DNA from: an uncultured Clostridia bacterium
GTDB taxonomy: Bacteria > Bacillota > Clostridia > Christensenellales > Borkfalkiaceae
Assembly: GCA_947175325.1 (NCBI GenBank)
Contig: CAMWME010000002.1
Location: forward strand, 1-64,000
DNA: 64,000 nucleotides
Reading direction: 5' to 3'
A program made the translations under genes and the position numbers. The notes beneath the pieces are model-generated. The model was not told the origin of the DNA. It saw only the letters and a program-made list of their open reading frames with translations, and did no database searches. How positions within the stretch are numbered: the first letter of the stretch is position 1; each line of letters starts with the position of its first letter. This document shows positions 24,393 to 34,014 of this stretch, in pieces.

Positions 24393-24761
24393 TTAGAAAT
24401 TGAGTCCGGCTTCCCTTGCGCCGTCTGCTACCGCTTGAACGCGTCCGGTGTAGATGTAACCGCCTCTATCAAAAACGACGTTCTTGATTTTAAGCTTTTT
24501 AGCTTTTGCGGCTACTGCTTTACCTACTTCCTTTGCTGCGTCCGTCTTGGTCATATTGCTTATCTTTGCCTTGACGTCCTTTTCCATAGTTGACGCCGAG
24601 CAAAGGGTTACGCCCTTAACGTCGTCAATTATCTGAACGTAGATGTGATTTAAACTGCGGTAAACGCTGAGGCGGGGGCATTCAGCCGTACCGCTTATCT
24701 TTTTACGCACGCGAGCGTGCCTTCTCAAACGTTCCTCGTTTTTATCTATCTTATTTATCAT
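24393..24761 (-). CDS. rplR: Ribosomal protein uL18
   Basis: 122 aa from the ATG at 24761 ([20 protein letters not shown]), preceded by GAAGGAG. Family motifs [20 protein letters not shown] and [24 protein letters not shown]. Binds 5S rRNA. A 165-nt hairpin-rich spacer separates it from rplF. Confidence 0.97.
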   Translation of the reverse strand: MINKIDKNEERLRRHARVRKKISGTAECPRLSVYRSLNHIYVQIIDDVKGVTLCSASTMEKDVKAKISNMTKTDAAKEVGKAVAAKAKKLKIKNVVFDRGGYIYTGRVQAVADGAREAGLNF

Positions 24762-24778
24762 AATATCTCCTTCGAGCA

Positions 24779-24926
24779 ATCTCCTTGCGGAAAATCAGTC
24801 TTGGGTTGTCAGTCGCACGCAAGACAAGGCGTGCGCGGCTTTGTTGCCGGAAGTGTACTTGTCGTACACGACCAAAACAAAACGCAAGCACAACGCAGTA
24901 TTGCGTGATGAATGGCAAGCCAAACC
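24779..24926 (-). other. Hairpin-rich spacer between rplF and rplR
   Basis: Three strong stems in a row: 24814-24820/24829-24835 (7 bp), GTGTAC/GTACAC at 24853-24858/24864-24869, and ACGCA/TGCGT at 24893-24897/24902-24906. Ribosomal genes here are otherwise 5-20 nt apart, so this is an insertion or an RNA element. No reading frame of note. Confidence 0.6.
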
Positions 24927-25475
24927 TTACTTCTTGCCCTTGCCTCCCGTCTTACCTTCCTTACGCTCGATAACTTCATCCTTGTAAGCGATGCCGTAAC
25001 CGTGGTAGGGTTCGGGAATTCTTATGGTGCGGATATCGGCAGCCGTCTGTCCTACGAGGACCTTGTCGATGCCGGTAACCGTGATTTCGTTGGGCGTGGG
25101 GCAAGCGAGGGTTACGCCGGCCGGCTCAGCGAATTCGATGGGGTGAGAATAGCCCACGTTCAAAACGAGCTTATTGCCTTGCTTTGCAACCTTCCAGCCG
25201 ACGCCGTTTACCTTCAAGGACTTGGTGTAGCCCTCGGTAACGCCGACTACCATATTATGAAGCAGTGCGCGGTACAAGCCGTGTTTTGCGTTGGTGCCTA
25301 CGGCGTCTGACGTCTTTTCGACGATAGCCTCGGCGCCTTCTACTTTTATGTTGATATCGCCTACGATAGTTTGCGTAAGCGTGCCTTTTGCACCCTTAAC
25401 GGTGAGTAAGCCGTTCTCGAAAGTAACGGTTACGCCCGCGGGTAAGGCAACGGGTAATTTACCTATTCTTGACAT
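24927..25475 (-). CDS. rplF: Ribosomal protein uL6
   Basis: 182 aa, two repeated L6 domains. MSRIGKLPVALPAGVTV start, VKGAKGTLTQ, and the conserved IRIPEPYHGYGIAYKDEVI near the end. Located at the 50S factor-binding region. Follows rpsH by 15 nt. Confidence 0.98.
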   Translation of the reverse strand: MSRIGKLPVALPAGVTVTFENGLLTVKGAKGTLTQTIVGDINIKVEGAEAIVEKTSDAVGTNAKHGLYRALLHNMVVGVTEGYTKSLKVNGVGWKVAKQGNKLVLNVGYSHPIEFAEPAGVTLACPTPNEITVTGIDKVLVGQTAADIRTIRIPEPYHGYGIAYKDEVIERKEGKTGGKGKK

Positions 25476-25490
25476 ATTAAAATTACCTCC

Positions 25491-25883
25491 TTACCAGATA
25501 TAGCAAAGCACTTCGCCGCCAACGTTAGCAGCCTTTGCTTGCTTATCCGTCAATATTCCCTTGTTCGTGGAAAGAATCGCAATGCCGAGTCCGTCCATTA
25601 CCTTGGGCATAGTTTCTACGTCCGAGTAGACGCGAAGTCCGGGACGGGAAACTCTTTTAAGACTGTTGATTACGGGTTTGTGCTTTCCGATATATTTCAA
25701 GGTTATAACAAGTTTGCCGTTATAGCCGTCCTCTTTGAATTCTACGTTAGATACGTAGCCTTCCTTTAAAAGAATGTCGGCTATAGCCTTTTTCATATTT
25801 GATGAAGGAACTTCTACCGTTTCCTTATTTGCCGCCAGCGCATTCCTGACGCGGGTGAGCATATCTGCAATAGGGTCTGTCAT
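25491..25883 (-). CDS. rpsH: Ribosomal protein uS8
   Basis: 130 aa. MTDPIADMLTRVRNALAANK start and the C-terminal GLGIAILSTNKGILTDKQA RNA-binding motif. Primary 16S binder; in E. coli it represses the spc operon. Confidence 0.98.
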   Translation of the reverse strand: MTDPIADMLTRVRNALAANKETVEVPSSNMKKAIADILLKEGYVSNVEFKEDGYNGKLVITLKYIGKHKPVINSLKRVSRPGLRVYSDVETMPKVMDGLGIAILSTNKGILTDKQAKAANVGGEVLCYIW

Positions 25884-25900
25884 TTCTATTTTTCCTCCTC

Positions 25901-26086
25901 TTACCAGCTCGATTTCTTCACGCCGGGAATTTGTCCCTTATAAGCGAGGTTTCTGAAACAAATACGGCATACACCGTACTTTCTGAGAACCGCGTGGGGT
26001 CTGCCGCAGATGGAGCATCTGGTATAAGCTCTCGTAGAGTATTTAGCAGGTTTCTGCTGTTTATTTATCATCGCTTTCTTTGCCAT
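25901..26086 (-). CDS. rpsN: Ribosomal protein uS14, zinc type
   Basis: 61 aa, the short zinc-binding (type Z) form with CSIC and CRIC pairs ([21 protein letters not shown]) and the [11 protein letters not shown] end. Typical for Gram-positive spc operons. Confidence 0.98.
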   Translation of the reverse strand: MAKKAMINKQQKPAKYSTRAYTRCSICGRPHAVLRKYGVCRICFRNLAYKGQIPGVKKSSW

Positions 26087-26096
26087 AATTCACTCC

Positions 26097-26675
26097 TTAC
26101 TTCTTGAAGGGCATTCCGAACGCCCTCAAAAGCTCTCTCGCTTCTTCGTCCGTTTTAGCGGTGGTTACGAAACAAATGTCCATACCTCTTATCTTCTCAA
26201 CCTGGTCGTACTGGATTTCGGGGAAGATAAGCTGTTCCTTGATACCCATGCAATAGTTGCCCTTGCCGTCGAAGCTGTCCGTGGGAACGCCGCGGAAGTC
26301 GCGAACGCGGGGAAGTGCGATGGAAATGAACTTATCGAAGAAATCGTACATCATCTTGCCGCGAAGGGTAACTTTTAAGCCGATAGGCATACCCTCACGA
26401 ACCTTGAAGTTTGCGACGGACTTTTTAGCCTTGCAAACGACGGGCTGTTGACCCGAGATAATCTTCATTTCGTTCTGAGCAATCTGAATTGATTTCGCGT
26501 TGTCCTTGATATCGCCGAGGCCCGAGCTTAAAATGATTTTAACGAGCTTGGGAACTTCCATAGGGTTCTTATAGCCGAACTTCTCTTTGAGGGCGGGACA
26601 AACTTCCTTATCGTAAGCTTCCAACATTCTGGATGCGTAAACTTTATCGTTTTTAACTGCTTTCTTAGTAGCCAT
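26097..26675 (-). CDS. rplE: Ribosomal protein uL5
   Basis: 192 aa from the ATG at 26675; the GTG two codons upstream overlaps the AAGGAGG site. Family motifs: [50 protein letters not shown]. Binds 5S rRNA and contacts P-site tRNA. Confidence 0.97.
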   Translation of the reverse strand: MATKKAVKNDKVYASRMLEAYDKEVCPALKEKFGYKNPMEVPKLVKIILSSGLGDIKDNAKSIQIAQNEMKIISGQQPVVCKAKKSVANFKVREGMPIGLKVTLRGKMMYDFFDKFISIALPRVRDFRGVPTDSFDGKGNYCMGIKEQLIFPEIQYDQVEKIRGMDICFVTTAKTDEEARELLRAFGMPFKK

Positions 26676-26686
26676 GTTCACCCTCC

Positions 26687-27133
26687 TTATTCAGCCTTGT
26701 CTTCCGTATTTTCGGGTGCCGCGGTTTCAGCCGTTTCCGCCTTTGCAGCGCGCTTTCTTACACGCTTCTTAGGCTCTTCGGTCTTCTTAGCCGCCTTGCC
26801 GGCCTTTCCAGCGTAAGCGCTGTCAAGCGTTGCGCCGCAACCGTCTTTGGGACAAACCCTTACTTTCTTTCCGTCGACTACGGAATGTTTAACTCTTACG
26901 GCCTTGCCGCACGCGGGGCAAATAACCATAACGTTAGATGCGTCAAGGGGAGCGGGGATTTCCGTAATTTGGGAAACTTCGTTCGCCTTTCTCGCCTTCT
27001 TTGCTTTCTTGTGAATGTTCACGCCCTCAACGGTAACGGTACCGCTCTTGGGTGAAGTTGCAATTACCTTGCCCGTCTTTCCCGCATACTTGCCGGAGAT
27101 AACTAATACATTGTCATTCAATTTTACGTTCAT
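26687..27133 (-). CDS. rplX: Ribosomal protein uL24 with zinc-knuckle and basic/acidic tail
   Basis: 148 aa, longer than the usual ~103. KOW domain ([22 protein letters not shown]), then cysteine pairs CPAC and CPKDGC (the second with four residues between cysteines), then a ~45-aa K/A/E-rich tail ([18 protein letters not shown]). First protein to initiate 50S assembly. Confidence 0.95.
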   Translation of the reverse strand: MNVKLNDNVLVISGKYAGKTGKVIATSPKSGTVTVEGVNIHKKAKKARKANEVSQITEIPAPLDASNVMVICPACGKAVRVKHSVVDGKKVRVCPKDGCGATLDSAYAGKAGKAAKKTEEPKKRVRKRAAKAETAETAAPENTEDKAE

Positions 27134-27149
27134 AGCTTTTCTCCTTTAA

Positions 27150-27518
27150 TTACAGCACTTCGGGAGCGAGGGATATAATCTTCATGTAGTTCTTTTCACG
27201 AAGCTCCCTTGCAATGGGTCCGAAGATACGCGTGCCGCGCGGTTCTTTGTTGGTGTTGATAATTACTGCTGCGTTCTCGTCGAAACGGATATACGTTCCG
27301 TCGTCGCGTCTGATGCCTTTCTTGGTGCGTACGATAACGGCCTTTACTACTTCGCCTTTCTTAACCGCGCCGCCGGGTGCCGCCGTCTTAACGGAGCAAA
27401 CGATAACGTCGCCGATGTTTGCGAACTTTCTGAAAGAACCGCCGAGTACTTTAATGCACATAAGCTCTTTTGCGCCGCTGTTGTCTGCGGCTTTGAGCCT
27501 TGACTGGGGTTGTATCAT
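27150..27518 (-). CDS. rplN: Ribosomal protein uL14
   Basis: 122 aa from the ATG at 27518 ([20 protein letters not shown]), the universal L14 start, with GGAGAG before it. The 15-codon upstream extension lies in the structured spacer. Ends [21 protein letters not shown]. Confidence 0.97.
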   Translation of the reverse strand: MIQPQSRLKAADNSGAKELMCIKVLGGSFRKFANIGDVIVCSVKTAAPGGAVKKGEVVKAVIVRTKKGIRRDDGTYIRFDENAAVIINTNKEPRGTRIFGPIARELREKNYMKIISLAPEVL

Positions 27519-27547
27519 AAAAACTCTCCTATTTTTGAACTTACAAC

Positions 27548-27645
27548 TTGTTGCTTTTAGCAACCTTTGCAGAGGATTGCGCCGCCTTCACATAAGCGAG
27601 GGTGAGTACCCCGCTCTCCATTAAAGGCAAGGCCGCAATCATAAC
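27548..27645 (-). other. Structured spacer between rpsQ and rplN
   Basis: A bulged outer stem (27575-27588 with 27624-27640, GATTGCG/CGCAATC at its base) encloses an 8-bp hairpin AGCGAGGGT/ACCCCGCT (27595-27603/27608-27615). A second hairpin GTTGC/GCAAC (27550-27564) lies nearer rplN. Likely an RNA structure at the S10/spc boundary, possibly regulatory. Confidence 0.6.
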
Positions 27646-27670
27646 TTTTTAATAAAATATTTTTTGCTAA

Positions 27671-27931
27671 TTACTTAGCCTTTTCAATGATTTGTGCAAC
27701 GCGCCAGTTCTTATCTTTTGATAACTTACGCGTTTCAACGATTAAAACCTTATCGCCTTCGCCGCACTCGTTGTTCTCGTCGTGAGCCTTGAAGCGGGTG
27801 GTTTTGGTTATGGTCTTTTTGTAGAGGGGGTGCTTCGTGTTTTCTCTGACTGCAACGACGACCGTCTTGTCCATCTTATCCGAAACGACGATACCTACTC
27901 TCTCTTTTCTAAGAGTCGTTCTGTTTTCCAT
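27671..27931 (-). CDS. rpsQ: Ribosomal protein uS17
   Basis: 86 aa; [21 protein letters not shown] and [21 protein letters not shown] are diagnostic OB-fold segments. Early 16S binder. 12 nt after rpmC. Confidence 0.98.
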   Translation of the reverse strand: MENRTTLRKERVGIVVSDKMDKTVVVAVRENTKHPLYKKTITKTTRFKAHDENNECGEGDKVLIVETRKLSKDKNWRVAQIIEKAK

Positions 27932-27943
27932 ATTTCTGCCTCC

Positions 27944-28138
27944 TTACGCCTTCAACTGCCTTGCGCGGATTACGGTGTTTACTCTTGCAATGTCCTTTTT
28001 AACGAGGTTAATTGCAAGGGGGTTTTCAAGCTGGCCCGAAGCGTGGCGGAAGCGAAGGTTGAAAAGTTCGCTCTTTAATTCTTGAAGCTTTTTCAAAAGC
28101 TCTTCATCGCTTAAATTTACTATTTCCTTAGCCTTCAT
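27944..28138 (-). CDS. rpmC: Ribosomal protein uL29
   Basis: 64 aa; [20 protein letters not shown] start and [16 protein letters not shown] motif. Near the peptide exit tunnel. Overlaps the end of rplP by 11 nt. Confidence 0.98.
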   Translation of the reverse strand: MKAKEIVNLSDEELLKKLQELKSELFNLRFRHASGQLENPLAINLVKKDIARVNTVIRARQLKA

Positions 28139-28577
28139 TTACTTCACCGCCTTCTTGAACCGGTTCAAGGTCGCTCTTTAATACGAACTTGCACTTAACG
28201 GGGAGCTTGTGGCTCGCAAGGCGCATAGCCTCACGCGCGATATCCTCGTTTACGCCCGCCATTTCGAACATAACTCTGCCGGGTTTTACTTCTGCTACCC
28301 AGTATTCAACCGAGCCTTTACCGGAACCCATACGGGATTCGGCGGGGTGCTTGGTGATGGGCTTGTGGGGGAATATGTCTATCCATACTTTACCGCCACG
28401 TTTAATAAATCTCGTCATCGCGATACGCGCAGCCTCTATCTGTCTGGAAGTGATTCTGCCGCCCTCCAAGGATACGAGGCCGTACTCGCCGTAAGCAACC
28501 TTGTTGCCCTTTTGAGCCTTGCCGTGTATCTTGCCGCGATGCTGCATTCTGCGTTTAACTCTCTTGGGAATTAACAT
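28128..28577 (-). CDS. rplP: Ribosomal protein uL16
   Basis: 149 aa; [20 protein letters not shown] start, RKGGKVWI-type region ([21 protein letters not shown]) and [18 protein letters not shown]. Positions tRNA at the A site. Overlaps rpsC by one base. Confidence 0.98.
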   Translation of the reverse strand: MLIPKRVKRRMQHRGKIHGKAQKGNKVAYGEYGLVSLEGGRITSRQIEAARIAMTRFIKRGGKVWIDIFPHKPITKHPAESRMGSGKGSVEYWVAEVKPGRVMFEMAGVNEDIAREAMRLASHKLPVKCKFVLKSDLEPVQEGGEVNEG

Positions 28578-29248
28578 TATTCTTCGCCTCCCTCTGAAAT
28601 TATCAGACGCTTAGCGGTATCAAGAACTTCGCCCTTGTAAATCCAGCACTTTACGCCGAGCACGCCGAAGGTGGTGTGCGCTTCCGCAAAGCCGTAGTCG
28701 ATGTCCGCGCGAATGGTTTGAAGGGGAATGGAACCGTCGTGATAGCTCTCGCTACCCGCGATTTCTCTGCCGTCAAGTCTGCCGCCAACGGTAATCTTAA
28801 CGCCCTTTACACCCGTCTTGGATACTTTCGCGATTTGCTGTTTAACAGCTCTTCTGTAAGAAACACGCTTTTCAAGCTGAGATGCAACCGCTTCCGCAAC
28901 GAGCTGTGCGTCCTGGTCAATCTTTTCAACTTTCTTAACGTTGATAACGATTACCTTGCCCTTCGTAAGCTTTGCAAGGTCTTTCTTAATAACTTCTATT
29001 TCAGCGCCCGCTTTACCGATAAGCACGCCGGGACGGCCCGTGTAAATGCCTATTTCGATTTTGTTTGCAGCTCTGATAATGGTGATTTTGCTTATCGCCG
29101 CGTCGTAATACTTCTTCTTCAAGAAGGTACGGATATCGTTGTCCTCTTTGATATACTTGCCGAAGTCTTTCTTATCGGCATACCATTGAGTGTCCCATGC
29201 GGAGATAACGCCAACTCTTAAACCGTGAGGATTAACTTTTTGTCCCAT
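28577..29248 (-). CDS. rpsC: Ribosomal protein uS3
   Basis: 223 aa from the ATG at 29248 ([15 protein letters not shown]) with GGAGAG; the extra ten codons in the longer ORF lie in rplV. KH domain with [10 protein letters not shown] and C-terminal [18 protein letters not shown]-type motif ([20 protein letters not shown]). mRNA entry channel. Confidence 0.97.
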   Translation of the reverse strand: MGQKVNPHGLRVGVISAWDTQWYADKKDFGKYIKEDNDIRTFLKKKYYDAAISKITIIRAANKIEIGIYTGRPGVLIGKAGAEIEVIKKDLAKLTKGKVIVINVKKVEKIDQDAQLVAEAVASQLEKRVSYRRAVKQQIAKVSKTGVKGVKITVGGRLDGREIAGSESYHDGSIPLQTIRADIDYGFAEAHTTFGVLGVKCWIYKGEVLDTAKRLIISEGGEE

Positions 29249-29258
29249 ATCTCTCTCC

Positions 29259-29648
29259 TTAAACCTTCTTTGCGTCAAGTATGACGGTTACGTGGCTGGT
29301 TCTCTTCAAGATTGCGTGTCCGCGTCCCTTGGATACGGGCTGCATTCTCTTCAAGTGAGGACCGCCGTTTGCGAATGCCTCGGAAACGAACAAATCGCCT
29401 CTGTCCATTCCTTGGTTGTGTTCTGCGTTAGCCGCAGCCGAAAGAAGAACCTTCTTCACTTCGTCGCTGCCGCCCTTGTTGCAATAAGTCAAAATTGCTT
29501 CCGCCTCGTCTACCGACTTCCCGCGGATAAGAGCGAGCACCGTTCTTATTTTATAGGGGGAAATTCTGAGGTATTTAGCGGTTGCGTAAGGACGTTTGTC
29601 CTTATTTGCCTCTATTCTTTCCTTTTTTAAGTTCATATTCTTAGCCAT
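29259..29648 (-). CDS. rplV: Ribosomal protein uL22
   Basis: 129 aa; AKYLRISPYKIRTVLALIRG and the tunnel loop GPHLKRMQPVSKGRGHAILKR. Macrolide-resistance-related loop lines the exit tunnel. A second possible start lies at Met5. Confidence 0.97.
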   Translation of the reverse strand: MAKNMNLKKERIEANKDKRPYATAKYLRISPYKIRTVLALIRGKSVDEAEAILTYCNKGGSDEVKKVLLSAAANAEHNQGMDRGDLFVSEAFANGGPHLKRMQPVSKGRGHAILKRTSHVTVILDAKKV

Positions 29649-29659
29649 GTTCGAACTCC

Positions 29660-29932
29660 TTACTTCTTGGCGGTTTTAGCCGCGTGTCCCTTGAACGTTC
29701 TCGTAGGGGCAAATTCACCGAGCTTGCAGCCGACCATATCTTCGGTAACGTATACGGGAACGTGTTTTCTTCCGTCGTATACGGCAATCGTGTGTCCTAC
29801 CATCTGGGGGAATATCGTCGTTGCGCGCGACCAAGTCTTAACTACTTTCTTTTCGCCCGCCTCGTTCATAGCCAAAATTCTTGACATAAGCCTTTCTTCA
29901 GCGTAAGGGCCTTTCTTAATGCTTCTTGACAT
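29660..29932 (-). CDS. rpsS: Ribosomal protein uS19
   Basis: 90 aa; [16 protein letters not shown] start, [20 protein letters not shown] and [12 protein letters not shown]. 30S head. Confidence 0.98.
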   Translation of the reverse strand: MSRSIKKGPYAEERLMSRILAMNEAGEKKVVKTWSRATTIFPQMVGHTIAVYDGRKHVPVYVTEDMVGCKLGEFAPTRTFKGHAAKTAKK

Positions 29933-29945
29933 GCTCTATTCCTCC

Positions 29946-30773
29946 TTAATTAATTCTCTTCAAAATGAATTTGGAAGTGGGATTCTTCTTCTTTCTGGTC
30001 TTATAGCCCAAAGCGGGTTTGCCCCAAGGGGTCATAGGACCTGCGTGGCCCACCGGCGACTTACCTTCACCACCACCGTGAGGGTGGTCGTTGGGGTTCA
30101 TGACCGAACCGCGGACGGTAGGACGGATTCCGAGGTGACGGGTCTTGCCCGCTTTACCTACGCGGATAATCTCGTGCTCGAGGTTGCCTACTTGACCTAC
30201 GGTTGCCTTGCACTTCAAGGAAACGAGTCTCATTTCGCCCGAGGGCATCTTGATGGTCGCGTACGCGCCTTCCTTTGCCATAATCTGAGCGGATATACCA
30301 GCCGAACGCGCGATTTGTGCGCCCCTACCGGGTTGAAGCTCGATTGCGTGAACGACGGTACCTACGGGGATGTCCGCAAGGCAAAGTGCGTTGCCGCTCT
30401 TGATGTCTGCGCCCGCGCCGGATACTACCTTGTCGCCGACGTTCAAACCGACGGGAGCGAGAATGTATCTCTTTTCGCCGTCAGCGTAAGCAAGAAGTGC
30501 GATGTGCGCCGAACGGTTGGGGTCGTATTGAATGGACTTAACCGTTGCGGGGATACCGTCTTTATTGCGCTTGAAGTCGATAATTCTGTACTTGATTCTG
30601 TTGCCGCCGCCGATATGACGAACGGAAATCTTACCTTGGTTGTTTCTGCCGCCCGATTTGCGCTTATCGTGCAACAAGCTTCTTTCGGGTTTAACGCCCG
30701 TGAGCTCGGTGTACGCGCTTACCGTCATAAAACGGCGTGCGGGGGACGTAGGTTTATACCTTTTAATAGCCAT
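29946..30773 (-). CDS. rplB: Ribosomal protein uL2
   Basis: 275 aa; [15 protein letters not shown] start, [16 protein letters not shown], and [23 protein letters not shown] near the peptidyl transferase centre. Typical length. Confidence 0.98.
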   Translation of the reverse strand: MAIKRYKPTSPARRFMTVSAYTELTGVKPERSLLHDKRKSGGRNNQGKISVRHIGGGNRIKYRIIDFKRNKDGIPATVKSIQYDPNRSAHIALLAYADGEKRYILAPVGLNVGDKVVSGAGADIKSGNALCLADIPVGTVVHAIELQPGRGAQIARSAGISAQIMAKEGAYATIKMPSGEMRLVSLKCKATVGQVGNLEHEIIRVGKAGKTRHLGIRPTVRGSVMNPNDHPHGGGEGKSPVGHAGPMTPWGKPALGYKTRKKKNPTSKFILKRIN

Positions 30774-30785
30774 CTTTACGCCTCC

Positions 30786-31076
30786 TTACGATAACGAGTT
30801 GAAGTACTCAATCGCCTTGGAGTCAGCTGTAAGCTGGACGACTGCCTTCTTATAGTCGGGCGTGTAACCTTCGTTACGGCCCATTCTCTTCTTCTTACCG
30901 TGGCAGTTTACGGTGTTGACGTATTCAACTTTTACGTCAAACAGCTTTTCTACCGCGGCTTTAATCTGCGTCTTGTTTGCGGACTTTTTAACGATAAACG
31001 TATACTTCTTATCCGCAATACCGTCGTAACCTTTTTCGGTGAGGAGCGGTTTTAAAATTATATCTTCGGCAAACAT
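30786..31076 (-). CDS. rplW: Ribosomal protein uL23
   Basis: 96 aa; [12 protein letters not shown] start and [33 protein letters not shown]. Docking site for trigger factor and SRP. Overlaps rplD by one base. Confidence 0.98.
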   Translation of the reverse strand: MFAEDIILKPLLTEKGYDGIADKKYTFIVKKSANKTQIKAAVEKLFDVKVEYVNTVNCHGKKKRMGRNEGYTPDYKKAVVQLTADSKAIEYFNSLS

Positions 31077-31702
31077 TATTCTCCGTAGACCTCCTCGATT
31101 TTCTTAACTGCCGCTTTCGTGATAACCACTTTTGCGTTTGCAACTACTTCGTAGGTCGAAATCTGTGCAACGGGCAAAGTCGAAAGCTCTTGTATGTTTC
31201 TTGCGGCAAGGATAACCTTCTCGTCGCTGTTATCCATAACGATAACCGCCGACTTGTCAAGCTTCAACGCCTTTTGGAAAGCAACCATCTCTTTCGTCTT
31301 GCCGTCTTTTACTTCAAGCTTGTCTACGACTACGAATTCGCCGTCTGCAACCTTCTTGGAAAGTGCGGACAAAAGCGCGCCAATCTTTGCCTTCTTGTTC
31401 ATGTCCTTAGAGAAATCACGGCTCTTAGGTGCGAATACTACGCCGCCCTTAATCCATTGGGGTGCGCGGATTGAACCTTGACGGGCGTTACCCGTGCCCT
31501 TCTGTCTCCAAGGCTTTCTACCGCCGCCGCGAACTTCCGTACGGGTCAACGTAGATTTTGTACCTTGTCTTTCGTTTGCAAGTCTCGTAACGACTGCTTG
31601 GTGGATAAGCGGTTCGTTGTATTCAACGCCGAACACCTTATCGCTTAACTTCATAGAACCGGCTTCGGTGCCGTCCATCTTATAAACTTTTACGCTAGGC
31701 AT
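31076..31702 (-). CDS. rplD: Ribosomal protein uL4
   Basis: 208 aa; [21 protein letters not shown] and [21 protein letters not shown] mark the tunnel loop. In E. coli it represses the S10 operon through the leader; whether that occurs here is unknown. Confidence 0.98.
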   Translation of the reverse strand: MPSVKVYKMDGTEAGSMKLSDKVFGVEYNEPLIHQAVVTRLANERQGTKSTLTRTEVRGGGRKPWRQKGTGNARQGSIRAPQWIKGGVVFAPKSRDFSKDMNKKAKIGALLSALSKKVADGEFVVVDKLEVKDGKTKEMVAFQKALKLDKSAVIVMDNSDEKVILAARNIQELSTLPVAQISTYEVVANAKVVITKAAVKKIEEVYGE

Positions 31703-31713
31703 TTTCTACCTCC

Positions 31714-32343
31714 TTACTTAACGGTGTCGTTAATGGTAACGACGCTACCGTTGGGACCGGGAACTGAGCCTTTGATAAGTAAACAGTTTCTTTCAACGTC
31801 CACTCTTACTATTTCGAGGTTTTGCACGGTAACGTTTTCAACGCCGTACTGACCTGCGAGGTGTTTGTTCTTGAAAACTCTCGAAGGCGAGCTGTTCGCG
31901 CCCATTGAACCGGGTTCTCTGTGAACGGGGCCTACGCCGTGGGTTTCCTTCAATCTGTGCTGATTCCAGCGCTTGATAACGCCCGAATAGCCGTGACCTT
32001 TGGATACGCCGTGTACGTCAACCTTGTCGCCCGCTGCAAAGACGTCTGCCTTGATTTCCGCGCCTACCGTGTAGGAAGCGGTATCCGCAAGGCGGAATTC
32101 TTTGAGCACTTTGCAAGGCTTAACGCCCGCTTTCTTGAACTGACCGAGTTCGGGCTTGGTTAAAGCCTTTTCCTTCGCTTCGTCAAAACCGAGTTTCAAA
32201 GCGGCGTAGCCGTCCTTTTCAACAGTTTTGATTTGCACTACCGGGCACGGACCCGCTTCGATTACGGTTACGGGGATGACCTTGCCCTCTGCCGTAAAGA
32301 TTTGCGTCATGCCCGCTTTACGGCCGATGATTGCTTTATTCAT
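31714..32343 (-). CDS. rplC: Ribosomal protein uL3
   Basis: 209 aa; [20 protein letters not shown] start, [22 protein letters not shown] and [20 protein letters not shown]. Initiates 50S assembly. It is separated from rpsJ by ~200 bp with repeats, unusual for the S10 operon. Confidence 0.98.
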   Translation of the reverse strand: MNKAIIGRKAGMTQIFTAEGKVIPVTVIEAGPCPVVQIKTVEKDGYAALKLGFDEAKEKALTKPELGQFKKAGVKPCKVLKEFRLADTASYTVGAEIKADVFAAGDKVDVHGVSKGHGYSGVIKRWNQHRLKETHGVGPVHREPGSMGANSSPSRVFKNKHLAGQYGVENVTVQNLEIVRVDVERNCLLIKGSVPGPNGSVVTINDTVK

Positions 32344-32376
32344 TGATAAAGTTCTCCTTTTAAAAATTTATTTTTC

Positions 32377-32433
32377 AGATAACTCGTTTTAAGTAGCGCC
32401 GCTTTCGCGTCGGCATAAATCCGTTGGTTATCT
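32377..32433 (-). promoter_or_regulatory. Stem-loop in rplC leader
   Basis: AGATAAC/GTTATCT base stem (32377-32383 with 32427-32433) encloses a hairpin with a GAAA tetraloop (CGACGC/GCGGCG). It lies ~30 nt before the rplC ribosome site on the minus strand. Possible regulatory leader. Confidence 0.5.
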
Positions 32434-32478
32434 ATATTGACTTATATAATAATAATGTAATAGACTTTCGCCCGCCCC

Positions 32479-32540
32479 GTCATTGCGAGGAACGAAGCAA
32501 TCCGGCACCCCGCTGTCATTCTGAGCGCAGCGAAGAATCC
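32479..32540. repeat. Two dispersed repeat fragments between rpsJ and rplC
   Basis: Adjacent GTCATTGCGAGGAACGAAGC-type (32479-32503) and TGTCATTCTGAGCGCAGCGA-type (32514-32540) sequences. Both are widespread small bacterial repeats; the second is the same unit as in the palindromic repeat at 50525-50608. They sit inside the S10 operon. Confidence 0.75.
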
Positions 32541-32547
32541 GCCTCAA

Positions 32548-32847
32548 TTACAGCTTAATCTTGATATCCACGCCCGCGGGCAAATGAACGGTATCCAAAA
32601 GCTTCGCGTTGGGGGTATAGATATCTATAATTCTCTTATAGGTTCTCTGCTCGAACTGTTCACGGCTGTCCTTATACTTGTGGGGCGAGCGGAGAATGGT
32701 TACTATTTCCTTCTCGGTGGGAAGGGGAATAGGTCCCGAAATTTTCGCGCCGCTCTTCTTCATCGTTTCAACGATGCGTGAAGCCGCAAGGTCAACGAGC
32801 TCGTGGTCGTAAGCCGAAAGTTTAATTCTGATTTTCTGTCCTGCCAT
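32548..32847 (-). CDS. rpsJ: Ribosomal protein uS10
   Basis: 99 aa; [20 protein letters not shown] start, [31 protein letters not shown]. Also the NusE partner of NusB in antitermination. First gene of the array. Confidence 0.98.
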   Translation of the reverse strand: MAGQKIRIKLSAYDHELVDLAASRIVETMKKSGAKISGPIPLPTEKEIVTILRSPHKYKDSREQFEQRTYKRIIDIYTPNAKLLDTVHLPAGVDIKIKL

Positions 32848-33110
32848 TTGTTTTACTCCTTTTACCTAACAAAAACTTAGTTTCGCGTGTCAACTGAACC
32901 GTGTGTATCGCGCTTTCCCCGTGAAAAAACACCGCGTAGCGGCGTATACGAAGTAGCCACGGTTAGTCGCAAGGGTCATGCCCTCACACTTGTCAGCGCA
33001 AATTATCTGTAACGGGGGCTGCCGTTTTTTGCAGTAACTTTGCACCTCAATCCATACACTTTTTGCGGTTTTTTCTTCCCGAAAATCGGGTTGAAATTTT
33101 GACGCGCTTA
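32848..33110 (-). promoter_or_regulatory. S10-operon leader
   Basis: About 260 nt of untranslated leader from the promoter at 33114-33142 to rpsJ. Contains GC-rich stems (e.g. GCCGC/GCGGT around 32928-32950, and GGTCATGCCC region 32967-32990). It holds no ORF of note. A regulatory leader is plausible by comparison with other S10 operons; I do not recognise a named family. Confidence 0.5.
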
Positions 33111-33113
33111 ACT

Positions 33114-33142
33114 ATTATATAAAAAGCCAAATCGAATGTCAA
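33114..33142 (-). promoter_or_regulatory. Main promoter of the S10-spc array
   Basis: Minus strand TTGACA (33137-33142), 17 nt, TATAAT (33114-33119): a full consensus match, as expected for a highly expressed operon. Confidence 0.9.
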
Positions 33143-33379
33143 CGAAATTTCACCGCTTTTTTACTTGTTTTTGCCCGTTTTCGGGCCGTTTTAACCCCGT
33201 TTTAAAGCAAAAAACTACATTTGTGCTTAATTAACGGAATACCCCCTATATCTTGTCCGTTTTTGACAAAATTCCGCAAAAAATACCCCTCGAAAAATAT
33301 GTCAAAAAGGGGTATTATATTTTCTTATACTTTTTTGAAAATGTGAAATAGTTCTATTTTTGTTAAATTCTAACAGAAA
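33143..33379. other. AT-rich intergenic region with terminator
   Basis: No gene seen. AATACCCCT/AGGGGTATT (33282-33290 with 33308-33316), followed on the minus strand by TTTT, probably ends the transcript of the gene at 33380-33673. The rest is A/T-rich spacer upstream of the S10 promoter. Confidence 0.6.
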
Positions 33380-33673
33380 TTACCCCAAATCTACCGGCTC
33401 GCCCTTATATTCGTCTGCAACAGCTTCAATTGCCAAAGCAAGCCCCGTTTTAAATCCCCCTTTGTAAGTGGCTCTTTTTGCCGCATCCTCCTTTTGGTAA
33501 TATAGATGACGCAATGTTTCTAATTTTTCTTTTTGCTCTTCCGTTAGACTTTTCTCTAATTCTTTAAGAAGCATAACTATTTCCCCTTCAAGCTCCGCAT
33601 ATCTCTCCCCCAAATCTATCCATTTGTTATATACGCCTTCAAAATCGTAAAATTGTTCTATTTTTGTTTCCAT
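33380..33673 (-). CDS. Small helical protein (DUF6809-like)
   Basis: 97 aa, mostly charged helix: EQFYDFEGVYNKWIDLGERYAE then LLKELEKSLTEEQKEKLETL and a C-terminal FKTGLALAIEAVADE. Resembles small Clostridial DUF6809-type proteins found near Xre regulators. Divergent from an Xre gene with shared operators. Function unknown. Confidence 0.65.
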   Translation of the reverse strand: METKIEQFYDFEGVYNKWIDLGERYAELEGEIVMLLKELEKSLTEEQKEKLETLRHLYYQKEDAAKRATYKGGFKTGLALAIEAVADEYKGEPVDLG

Positions 33674-33698
33674 AATATTTCTCCTTGTTGAGTAATTT

Positions 33699-33736
33699 TA
33701 CATCACTTAATGATGTATGTAAAGTATTTTACATCA
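33699..33736. promoter_or_regulatory. Operator and promoter between small protein and Xre gene
   Basis: TACATCA (33699-33705) and TGATGTA (33711-33717) form a perfect 7-5-7 palindrome; a third TACATCA is at 33730-33736. The minus strand carries TTTACA, 17 nt, TAAAAT across these sites. Likely bound by the adjacent Xre repressor. Confidence 0.65.
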
Positions 33737-33757
33737 CAAACTGGCATATTTTAAAAT

Positions 33758-33967
33758 ATGGAAGATATTTCAAAGAAGATAGGCGGTAACATAAAAGCCG
33801 CACGCAAATCGAAAAAGCTAACTCAAAAAGAAGTTGCACAACATTTGTATATGACCCAACAGCAATACAGCAGATTTGAAAACGGTGTATTTGAACTTAA
33901 TTATTCTCAAATTTTACAAATATGCGACTTGCTTGACATAACACCAAATGAAGTTTTTGAAAAATAA
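33758..33967 (+). CDS. Small Xre-family HTH regulator
   Basis: 69 aa, essentially one Cro/C1 HTH: GGNIKAARKSKKLTQKEVAQ, YMTQQQYSRFENG, LLDITPNEVFEK. No Shine-Dalgarno; the ATG directly follows a TAAAAT-like -10, so it may be leaderless. Divergent from the small helical protein gene; probably represses both. Confidence 0.85.
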   Translation: MEDISKKIGGNIKAARKSKKLTQKEVAQHLYMTQQQYSRFENGVFELNYSQILQICDLLDITPNEVFEK

Positions 33968-33973
33968 TGTATA

Positions 33974-34006
33974 GCCGCCCGCGCAATTTGCGCGGGCGGC
34001 TTTTTT
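33974..34006. terminator. Bidirectional intrinsic terminator
   Basis: 12-13 bp stem GCCGCCCGCGCA/TGCGCGGGCGGC with a six-T run on the plus strand, between the Xre gene and hepT. Confidence 0.92.
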
Positions 34007-34014
34007 AATTACTG

